Assembly: GCA_005885165.1 (NCBI GenBank)
Contig: VAXR01000068.1
Span: 1 to 25,764 of the forward strand
Source: Actinomycetota bacterium
GTDB lineage: Bacteria > Actinomycetota > Thermoleophilia > Solirubrobacterales > Thermoleophilaceae
Length of the DNA: 25,764 nucleotides
Reading direction: 5' to 3'
The position numbers and the translations under genes are program-made. Below, piece after piece: positions 14,883 to 20,531 of this stretch (position 1 is its first letter; each line of letters opens with the position of its first letter). The notes beneath the pieces were generated by a model, which saw nothing but the letters and a program-made list of their open reading frames with translations, searched no databases and was not told the DNA's origin.

Positions 14883-16140
14883 TGTTGCGGCGGCGCGTGA
14901 GCTCGAGCTCGTCCGAGGGGCGCCCCAGCTCGTAGCGCGATAGCACCGCGCGCAGCACGATCTTCATCTCGAGCTGGGCGAAGCTCGCCCCAAGGCACCG
15001 ACGCCGCCCGCCGCCGAACGGGATCCACGTGTACGTGCCCGGCCCGTCCTCGAGGAACCGCTCCGGGCGGAACGCGTACGGGTCCTCGTAGATCGCGGGG
15101 TCGTGGTGCACGAGGTAGGCGTTGGCCACGACGCAGACGCCGGGCGGATAGGGCCATCCGCCGATCTCGATCGGCTTCTTCACGAGCCTCGGCGCGGCGT
15201 TGGGCAGGACGGGCCGGCGGCGGAGTACCTCCTGGATCGTGGCCGTGAGGTAGGCGTCGTCCTCGCCGTCGTCTATCTCGTCTGCGAGCCGGGCGAGGAC
15301 CTGCGGCTCGCGGGGCAGGCGCTCGAAGGCCCACGCCAGCTCCGAGGCCGTCGTCTCGTGGCCCGCCACGAGCAGCGTCATCAGCTCGTCGCGGAGCTCC
15401 TGGGCGGACATCTCGGTGGCGTCCTCGTGATGCGCCTGCAGCAGCATCGCGAGCACGTCATCGCGCTCTGAGTCCTCGCGCCGGCGCTCGTCGATCAGCT
15501 CGAATAGCAGCCGGTCGGTCTCGTCGCGCAGCCGGGCGAACCGGTGCCACACGGGACCGCCGAGCACGTTGCGCTGGAGCTGCGGGATCATCGACAGCGG
15601 CCGCGCGCCGATGTCGAGGATCTGGGTGAGCCTGTCGCGCATCGCGTCGAGGCGGTCGCCGGCGTCGAGCCCGAAGACCGTCCGCAGGATGATCTCGAGC
15701 GTCAGCGCCTGGAGGCGGCGGTGGAACGAGGCGGGCTCGTTCAGCGGCCAGCTCTCCACCTCGCGTTCGGCAACCTCCTCCATCAGGCCCGAGAGCCGCA
15801 GCATCTTCTCGCCGTGGAAGGCGGGCAGCATCAACTTGCGCTGCTCGAGGTGTGCTCCCTCGTCCAGGAGGATCACGGAGTTCGTGCCGACGACCGGCTC
15901 GAGGATCACGGCGCCCTCGCCGGGGTGCAGGACGTCGGGCGGGGCCTTGAAGAGCTCCTTCAGCTCCTCCGGGTCGGAGAGCATGACGAAGGGCGGCGGC
16001 CCGATCAGGCGGATCGTGAATCGCTTGCCGTAGCGCGCGCGGCAGCGCTCGAGGAAGGGGTGCGGGCGCGACCACCAAGCGATGGTCTGGACGATCTTCG
16101 GCGCCCGCGGCCCGGGCGGCAGCTGGTCTCTCATCCCCAT
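14788..16140 (-). CDS. Cytochrome P450
   Basis: This 450-residue soluble heme monooxygenase has all landmarks in order: the N-terminal proline-rich DQLPPGPRAP, the I-helix oxygen-activation motif LLVAGHETTAS (about 257-266), the K-helix E304-x-x-R307 (EVLR), the PERF motif (FRPERFLED) and the heme loop FGGGRRRCLG with cysteine ligand C382. This architecture is nearer to CYP110 / fatty-acid- or xenobiotic-hydroxylating types than to small antibiotic-type P450s. Redox partners are not in the window. The start is ATG 16140; ATG 16134 is an equal alternative. The upstream frame to 16341 lacks family sequence. The C-terminal tail (SPTPRPPEPAEPVAI) overlaps the nitrilase 3' end. Substrate unknown. 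Confidence 0.95.
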   Translation of the reverse strand: MGMRDQLPPGPRAPKIVQTIAWWSRPHPFLERCRARYGKRFTIRLIGPPPFVMLSDPEELKELFKAPPDVLHPGEGAVILEPVVGTNSVILLDEGAHLEQRKLMLPAFHGEKMLRLSGLMEEVAEREVESWPLNEPASFHRRLQALTLEIILRTVFGLDAGDRLDAMRDRLTQILDIGARPLSMIPQLQRNVLGGPVWHRFARLRDETDRLLFELIDERRREDSERDDVLAMLLQAHHEDATEMSAQELRDELMTLLVAGHETTASELAWAFERLPREPQVLARLADEIDDGEDDAYLTATIQEVLRRRPVLPNAAPRLVKKPIEIGGWPYPPGVCVVANAYLVHHDPAIYEDPYAFRPERFLEDGPGTYTWIPFGGGRRRCLGASFAQLEMKIVLRAVLSRYELGRPSDELELTRRRNITVSPRLGARVVLRERSPTPRPPEPAEPVAI

Positions 16141-16197
16141 TCTCAGTGGTACCCGAGCGGCCGCGGCGGTGTGTGTGAACTGACACATTCGAGCGAC

Positions 16198-16226
16198 TTG
16201 CTTGCGGACCCCCTGCCGGTTACGGT
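16198..16226 (+). promoter_or_regulatory. Sigma-70-like promoter of the glycine-rich protein gene
   Basis: TTGCTT (16198-16203) and TACGGT (16221-16226) are separated by exactly 17 nt. The predicted transcription start is near 16233, giving a ~26-nt leader before the ATG at 16259. No strong Shine-Dalgarno is seen in the leader. Confidence 0.5.
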
Positions 16227-16258
16227 GAGCTCGAACGGCGAACTGCCGAGACTCGCAC

Positions 16259-17426
16259 ATGCTCGACCACATCTCGTTGAAGCCGCGTGGCGTGATTAGC
16301 CGCCGGGCCCTCCTCTCGATCCTGTTCGTGCCCGTCCTCATGGTGGTCGGTCCGGCGGCTGGAGCGCACGGGGCAACGAAGACCTTCGGCTACACGGGCC
16401 AGCAACAGACATTCGTAGTCCCGGCGGGGGTCTCGCATCTTCAGGTGCTCGCGGTCGGCGCGCATGGAGCTGGCTTCGGCGGAGCCGGCGCGGTCGTCTC
16501 CGGCACGCTCACCGTGTCCCCGGGCGAGACGCTCTACGTCGAGGTCGGCGGCGCGGGAGTCTTCCCGCGATCCTTCCGCCGCGGCGTTCAACGGAGGCGG
16601 GATCGGAGGCTCTGTACCCGGTGGCGGTCCCGACGGCGGCGGCGGCGGAGGCGCATCGGACGTCCGGACGATCTCGATGGTGCCTTTGGACTCGTCCGTG
16701 TCGCTCAACTCGAGGCTGATCGTCGCAGGTGCCGGCGGCGGCGACGGCACGAGCGGCACGAGCGGCGGCTCTGGCGGAATGGGTGGCGAAGGCGGTAGCG
16801 CGGGTGCCACGGGCGCGAACGCGGGCTCGGGGCTTGCGAACGGCGGCCAGGGCGCGGGGCCGAGTGGTCCTGGAATGGGCGGCAGCGGTAACGGCGGCGG
16901 TGCGGCCGATGGAAGCACGGGCAGTCCGGGCTTCGGCGGTGCGGGTGGATCAGGAAACGGCCTTGCCGGAGGCGGTGGCGGCGGTGGCGGCGGCCTCTAC
17001 GGCGGCGGCGGGGGTGGCGGGGATGAGGGTGGCTTCGGCGGCGGTGGCGGCGGGGGTGGCGGGTCGTCGCTCGTGCCGGCGGCCGGCACCTCGAGCCTCG
17101 CCATCCCCGGCCAGGCCGCGGAAGTCCAGATCTCCTACCAGCTACCGCCCCCTAAGCCGGCCTCGAAGCCGGATACCAAGATCACGAAGGCAAAGATCCG
17201 AAAGAAGAAGCACCGCGCGAAGTTCTCGTTCGAGGCGATCGGGAGCGCATCGAGATTCGAGTGCAAGCTCACGAAGGCGAAGCGCAAGAAGAACCCGACG
17301 TTCTGGGCCTGCAGCTCGCCGAAGACCTACAAGAAGCTGAAGCGCGGCAGCTACACGTTCGAGGTGCGGGCGCGAAACCGACAGGGCGTCGATCCGACGC
17401 CCGCGAAGCGACGCTTCACGATCTAG
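16259..17426 (+). pseudogene. Glycine-rich secreted protein gene with a frameshift
   Basis: Two overlapping frames together make one protein. The first (from ATG 16259) encodes a signal peptide with a twin-arginine-like SRRALLSI and hydrophobic LFVPVLMVVG. It then encodes the start of a glycine-rich domain (FGYTGQQQTFVVPAGVSHLQV... to YVEVGGAG near 16560) and then degenerates into arginine-rich nonsense. The second carries on from about AAAFNGGGIGG (near 16580) through a long glycine-rich repeat tract to an Ig-like tail (FECKLTKAK...CSSPKTYKKLKRGSYTFEVRARN...DPTPAKRRFTI). The total span, 1168 nt, is 3n+1, so a single extra base (or two missing) between about 16553 and 16590 explains the break. 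Repaired length would be ~388 residues. Such proteins are exported and surface-associated; function unknown. The break may be a sequencing or assembly error in GC-rich DNA, a real mutation or, less likely, programmed frameshifting. The 3' end lies in the 347-bp duplication. Confidence 0.75.
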
Positions 17427-17673
17427 CTCCGCCCCGTCTCTGGATCGCCTGCTAGAGCGCGACCGTGCGGTGCGGTCCGCCGCCGGTCGCGCCTTCCAGG
17501 AGCGCGTGGCAGATCGCCAGGTCCTGAATCGCCAGGCCGGTCGAGTCGAACAGCGTGACGGCGTCGTCGCTCGGCCGTCCCGGCGCCGCGCCGGTCATCA
17601 CCGCGCCGAGCTCGGTCACGTCCTCGCGCTTCACGCGGCCGGCGCGGATCGCGCCGGTCAGCTCGCCGCCGTG
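17327..17673. repeat. 347-bp direct tandem repeat, copy 1
   Basis: Copy 1 of an exact tandem duplication. It runs from CTACAAGAAGCTG (inside the glycine-rich gene tail) to CGCCGCCGTG (inside the cyclodeaminase coding sequence). By eye the two copies are identical over all 347 bases. Copy 1 supplies the functional 3' end of the glycine-rich gene. Confidence 0.97.
17452..17673 (-). pseudogene. Orphan 3' fragment of the ornithine cyclodeaminase-family gene
   Basis: This fragment repeats exactly the last ~73 codons of the cyclodeaminase gene (ending GGGPHRTVAL and the TAG at 17454-17452). It has no connection to the body of the gene, because copy 2 of the duplication intervenes. An ATG at 17634 would allow a 60-residue product but there is no sign that it is expressed. 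It is a by-product of the tandem duplication or of an assembly error. Confidence 0.85.
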
Positions 17674-17773
17674 CTACAAGAAGCTGAAGCGCGGCAGCTA
17701 CACGTTCGAGGTGCGGGCGCGAAACCGACAGGGCGTCGATCCGACGCCCGCGAAGCGACGCTTCACGATCTAG
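17674..17773 (+). pseudogene. Orphan 3' fragment of the glycine-rich protein gene
   Basis: This fragment repeats the last ~32 codons (YKKLKRGSYTFEV...AKRRFTI and TAG 17771-17773) of the glycine-rich gene. It is detached from any start or domain and exists only because of the 347-bp duplication. Confidence 0.85.
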
Positions 17774-18020
17774 CTCCGCCCCGTCTCTGGATCGCCTGCT
17801 AGAGCGCGACCGTGCGGTGCGGTCCGCCGCCGGTCGCGCCTTCCAGGAGCGCGTGGCAGATCGCCAGGTCCTGAATCGCCAGGCCGGTCGAGTCGAACAG
17901 CGTGACGGCGTCGTCGCTCGGCCGTCCCGGCGCCGCGCCGGTCATCACCGCGCCGAGCTCGGTCACGTCCTCGCGCTTCACGCGGCCGGCGCGGATCGCG
18001 CCGGTCAGCTCGCCGCCGTG
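17674..18020. repeat. 347-bp direct tandem repeat, copy 2
   Basis: Copy 2 of the exact duplication, directly abutting copy 1 with no spacer. It supplies the functional 3' end of the cyclodeaminase gene. After 18020 the sequence continues into the unique body of that gene (GCTTGCCTG), while copy 1 is preceded by unique glycine-rich gene sequence. Confidence 0.97.
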
Positions 18021-18743
18021 GCTTGCCTGCTCCCACTCGTCGCAGAAGAGCGCGCAGCGGGTAACGGCGTCGATCTCGGCCTCCGCCTTTCCGGCGGCGT
18101 CGGCGCCGAGCATGGAAAGGTGCATGCCGGCGTGGAGGTCCGATGCGCGCACCACGGGCTCGTCGCCCGGCGTCACGCACGTGACGACGTCGCACTCGAG
18201 GACGTCATCGAGCACGCCGGCCTCCCAGCCCAGCTCGCCGGCCAGCGCTCCAGCCCGCTCCGGGTCGGGGTCGTAGCAGACCCCCGGGCCGTACTCGGCC
18301 GCCGCGAGGCAGCGCGCCGCCCAGCTTCCGTGGACGCCGCAGCCGACGATCCCGACAGTCCGGGCGTCCTCGCGCGCGAGCTCCTGCGCCGCCACTGCAG
18401 CCACGGCCCCCGTCCGGAGCGCGGTGACAGCCTGCGCGTTCACCACCGCGCGCATGGCGCCGCTCTCGGCATCTGACACGAAGATCGCGCCGTCCACGAC
18501 GGGCAGCCCGCGCGCGCTGTTGTGGGGAAACGAGGTGACCCACTTGAGGATCGCCAGGCCGCCGCCTCTGGCCGGCATCGCCCGGAAGTCGCCGTTCGGC
18601 GGAGCGTCAAGGTAGACCTTCGGCGGCATCGCCCACTCGCCGCTCGCGTAGCGGACGAAGCCGTCGCGCACGAGCTCGATCGCCGCGGCCGGGGAGACCG
18701 CCGCGAGCACCGCGTCGCGGTCGAATAGCGCGATGTCAGCCAC
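17799..18743 (-). CDS. Ornithine cyclodeaminase / mu-crystallin family protein
   Basis: This 314-residue NAD(P)-dependent enzyme belongs to the family that includes ornithine cyclodeaminase, alanine dehydrogenase-like and ketimine reductases. Features are the N-terminal substrate domain with AMPPKVYLDAPPNGDFRAMPA, the lysine in LAILKWVTSFPHN (K67), the conserved NAQAVTALRTGA (102-113) and the Rossmann motif GIVGCGVHGSWAARCL (131-146). The CDEWEQASHGGEL segment is also typical. The GTG at 18743 is chosen because VADIALFDRDAVLAAVSPAAAIELV is the family start and a TATCGT box lies 8 nt upstream. The frame to 19046 upstream overlaps the divergent gene and is shadow. The last ~73 codons lie in copy 2 of the 347-bp duplication, and the product is intact. 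Exact substrate unknown. Confidence 0.9.
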   Translation of the reverse strand: MADIALFDRDAVLAAVSPAAAIELVRDGFVRYASGEWAMPPKVYLDAPPNGDFRAMPARGGGLAILKWVTSFPHNSARGLPVVDGAIFVSDAESGAMRAVVNAQAVTALRTGAVAAVAAQELAREDARTVGIVGCGVHGSWAARCLAAAEYGPGVCYDPDPERAGALAGELGWEAGVLDDVLECDVVTCVTPGDEPVVRASDLHAGMHLSMLGADAAGKAEAEIDAVTRCALFCDEWEQASHGGELTGAIRAGRVKREDVTELGAVMTGAAPGRPSDDAVTLFDSTGLAIQDLAICHALLEGATGGGPHRTVAL

Positions 18744-18770
18744 CTCGGGCGACGATAGCCTGCCGTTCCG
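18744..18770. promoter_or_regulatory. Back-to-back leaderless promoters with overlapping -10 boxes
   Basis: Only 27 bp separate divergent starts at 18743 (minus, GTG) and 18771 (plus, ATG). TATCGT on the minus strand (18757-18752) is 8 nt from its start, and TAGCCT on the plus strand (18756-18761) is 9 nt from its start. The two hexamers share bases 18756-18757. An ATGTCA (18733-18738) lies 17 nt before the plus -10, within the cyclodeaminase coding region. Confidence 0.55.
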
Positions 18771-19016
18771 ATGAGCCGTAACGGCAAGCAGAGCCCGCCG
18801 CGGCCGCGCATCGAGGTCCGCCAGGCCAACGCATCGCCGGAGGATGCGGCTGCGATCGCGGCGGCGATCGAGCAGTTCCTCCGCGACACGGCGCCCGCGC
18901 CGGCTCCTCCCGCCGATCGCATGAACCCGTGGCTGCGCGCCGGCGTGTTCGAGGCGGCCGGCCTCGATCCGGAAGGCCCTACGCCGTGGGGCGACCCGGT
19001 GCCCTGGGGCCGTTAG
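18771..19016 (+). CDS. Small acyl-CoA carboxylase epsilon-like protein
   Basis: This 81-residue protein begins MSRNGKQSPPRPRIEVRQANASPEDAAAIAAAIEQFL, has a proline-rich middle, and then the tryptophan-bearing NPWLRAGVFEAAGLDPEGPTPWGDP. The layout (a short beta strand, a 'x-N-x-SPED-AAAIAAAI' helix, then a C-terminal segment with W and R) resembles epsilon subunits of actinobacterial acyl-CoA carboxylases, which stimulate the alpha-beta complex. This is a family-level resemblance, not a motif proof. A carboxylase beta subunit and a biotin carboxylase elsewhere in the window make it plausible. The ATG follows a TAGCCT box by 9 nt. Its TAG stop overlaps the stop of the convergent VOC gene (TTAG at 19013-19016). 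Otherwise it should be called hypothetical. Confidence 0.6.
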   Translation: MSRNGKQSPPRPRIEVRQANASPEDAAAIAAAIEQFLRDTAPAPAPPADRMNPWLRAGVFEAAGLDPEGPTPWGDPVPWGR

Positions 19017-19951
19017 CCGCCCGACGGCACCGCGCCCGGACGCCACTGCCGGACGTCGGGCAGCGGTGTGAGCCTCGGCTCGACCTGGTCCCGCAGGTGC
19101 TCGAACGCGGGCGGCAGCGAGAGGTGCTCGCCGAGATGCTCCAGGGGCTCGTCGACGGTGAAGCCGGGGCCGATCGTGGCGAGCTCGAAGAGCACACCGC
19201 TCGGCTCGCGGAAGTAGATCGAGCGGAAGTAGAAGCGATCGATCACCGGCGTCGGTCGCGCGCCGGCGCGGATCACCCGCTCGCGCCAGGTCTCGTGGTC
19301 CTCCACGGACGACGCAAAGGCGACGTGGTGGACCGTGCCGGCGCTCTGGACGCCGGGCTCGGCCGGCGGGCTGTCGTAGGCGTAGGTGGACCCGCGGCGC
19401 TCACCGCGCACCTCCCAGCCGTCGCCCGCCCCCCGGAAGCCGAGCGCCTGCTCGAGCAGGGCCTTGCTCGCCTCCGGCTGCGACGAGTACGCGCGCACGC
19501 CGTCGAACCCCTCGAGCGCCATCTCGCGCGGAACCTCGACGTGCTCGGCGATCAGCGGGTCGTCGTCCGACTCGTCTACCCGGAGCTCGTGCTCGAGGCC
19601 CTCCGGGTCGCGGAACCGAAGCCGGCCGTCGACACGCTCCGTTGCAACGTCCTCGCCACCCAGGCGGTCGGCCCAGAAGCCGACGGCGTCCGCCGAGCCC
19701 ACTCGCCAGACGATCCGGTGGATCATCCCGTCACCGGCGCGGCCCGGCGAGGCGCCCGGGTACTCGAAGAAGGTGAGGTCGAGGCCCGGGTCGCCCTCCT
19801 CGTCGCCGTAGAAGAGGTGGTAGATCGTCGGGTCGTCCTGGTTGACCGTCTTCTTGACGAGCCGCAAACCCATTACGCGCGCGTAGAAGTCCACGTTTCT
19901 CGGCGCGTCCCCGGTGATCGCCGTGATGTGATGGATGCCTTCGAGCTGCAT
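19013..19951 (-). CDS. VOC-superfamily ring-cleaving dioxygenase-like protein
   Basis: This 312-residue protein has two vicinal-oxygen-chelate modules, close to the MhqO/LinE-type putative ring-cleaving dioxygenases. Such enzymes open hydroquinones or catechols using Fe(II). Module 1 runs from MQLEGIHHITAITGDAPRNVDFYARVMGLRLVKKTVNQDD (H7/H8 metal ligand candidate) to about 125. Module 2 runs from about 145 and includes GTVHHVAFASSVEDHETWR (H208/H209) and EPSGVLFELATIGPGF (E256), which give the usual His-His-Glu facial triad. Length and the C-terminal LGEHLSLPPAFE segment match the family. The start at 19951 has GGGGAG 6 nt upstream and a promoter at 20012-19985. The substrate is probably aromatic; quinone or hydroquinone detoxification is the best-known role. 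Confidence 0.92.
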   Translation of the reverse strand: MQLEGIHHITAITGDAPRNVDFYARVMGLRLVKKTVNQDDPTIYHLFYGDEEGDPGLDLTFFEYPGASPGRAGDGMIHRIVWRVGSADAVGFWADRLGGEDVATERVDGRLRFRDPEGLEHELRVDESDDDPLIAEHVEVPREMALEGFDGVRAYSSQPEASKALLEQALGFRGAGDGWEVRGERRGSTYAYDSPPAEPGVQSAGTVHHVAFASSVEDHETWRERVIRAGARPTPVIDRFYFRSIYFREPSGVLFELATIGPGFTVDEPLEHLGEHLSLPPAFEHLRDQVEPRLTPLPDVRQWRPGAVPSGG

Positions 19952-19984
19952 GTCGAACTCCCCGCGGTGGCCAGTAGTAGGCCG

Positions 19985-20012
19985 AGAATACGCGCTGTAC
20001 CCTCATCGCCAA
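19985..20012 (-). promoter_or_regulatory. Promoter of the VOC gene, nested with the rhodanese start
   Basis: On the minus strand TTGGCG (20012-20007) and TATTCT (19990-19985) are 16 nt apart, a reasonable sigma-70-like promoter with a ~30-nt leader containing GGGGAG. Its -35 abuts the rhodanese ATG, and its spacer contains the rhodanese -10 box on the other strand. Confidence 0.55.
19998..20011 (+). promoter_or_regulatory. -10 box of the leaderless rhodanese gene
   Basis: TACCCT (19998-20003) lies 8 nt before ATG 20012 with no Shine-Dalgarno in between, repeating the leaderless arrangement seen elsewhere in the window. Confidence 0.45.
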
Positions 20013-20410
20013 TGGCGAAGACGGACACCGCGGCGCAGGAGGCAGAGCCAGAATCGGTCGCGGATGACGGCGCCGCCATCGCGCCCGAGGCCGTCGCGGA
20101 GCTGCAGGGCGCCGTCGAGCTCGTCGACGTCCGCACCGACGAGGAGTACACGGCCGGCCACATCGACGGCGCGCGGCACATCCCGCTCGAGCGGCTCCAG
20201 GAGGGCGCCGCGGAGCTCGACCGAAGCCGCCGGCTGGTTCTCTACTGCCGCTCGGGGGACCGGTCAGGAATGGCCGCCGAGGCGTTCCGTGCGTCTGGTT
20301 GGGACGCCGTCAGCATGGCCGGCGGCCTCATGGCCTGGGCCGAGGCGGGCCGGCCGCTCGAGCCGGAGGGCGGCGTGGTGGCCGATCGAAAGCACCTTCC
20401 CGGCCACTGA
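20012..20410 (+). CDS. Rhodanese-like sulfurtransferase domain protein
   Basis: This single-domain rhodanese of 132 residues moves sulfane sulfur between carriers via a cysteine persulfide. The domain covers about 28-118, with VELVDVRTDEEYTAGHIDGARHIPL (CDC25-like entry motif) and the active-site loop LVLYCRSGDRSGMAA with catalytic C79. It ends GGLMAWAEAGRPLE, the usual C-terminal signature. The first ~25 residues are acidic and probably disordered. There is no signal peptide, so it is cytoplasmic. It lies directly upstream of the sulfate-reduction operon on the same strand but is separated from it by a 121-nt gap with its own promoter-like sequence. A role in sulfur handling is likely by position. 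Confidence 0.93.
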   Translation: MAKTDTAAQEAEPESVADDGAAIAPEAVAELQGAVELVDVRTDEEYTAGHIDGARHIPLERLQEGAAELDRSRRLVLYCRSGDRSGMAAEAFRASGWDAVSMAGGLMAWAEAGRPLEPEGGVVADRKHLPGH

Positions 20411-20531
20411 TCTGGCCCGTTTTCAAGTCCGCAGGCTAAAAAGCCGAAAAACCAACCGGATTTAGTCTGTTATATTCGCTCGACCGCCGCTCGGACGGCG
20501 GAAGGCGCCCGCTTCGACAGGGAGACTCACG
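20411..20531 (+). promoter_or_regulatory. AT-rich promoter/leader of the sulfate-assimilation operon
   Basis: This 121-nt gap contains the most AT-rich stretch of the neighbourhood (about 20434-20478). GGCT-AAAA-AGCC at 20434-20445 is a small hairpin that may end the rhodanese transcript. A TATATT -10 candidate lies at 20471-20476 without a recognisable -35, suggesting an activator. TTTAGTCTGTTAT (20461-20473) just upstream is a candidate operator; its similarity to an Rrf2/IscR-type half-site is weak. In the leader, CCGCCG/CGGCGG (20484-20489 / 20496-20501) form a hairpin, and AGGGAGA (20519-20525) is the ribosome-binding site for ATG 20532. Confidence 0.5.

Noticed and set aside
16260..16341. 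N-terminal extension of the P450 up to 16341
   Set aside because: The extra 67 residues have no P450 or membrane-anchor character and overlap the divergent glycine-rich gene and its promoter.
16720..17080. Glycine-codon (GGC/GGT) low-complexity tract as a DNA repeat element
   Set aside because: It is coding sequence for the glycine-rich protein; the irregular units follow the reading frame.
17327..18020. CRISPR or satellite array
   Set aside because: There are only two 347-bp copies, directly abutting, and they contain coding sequence of neighbouring genes.
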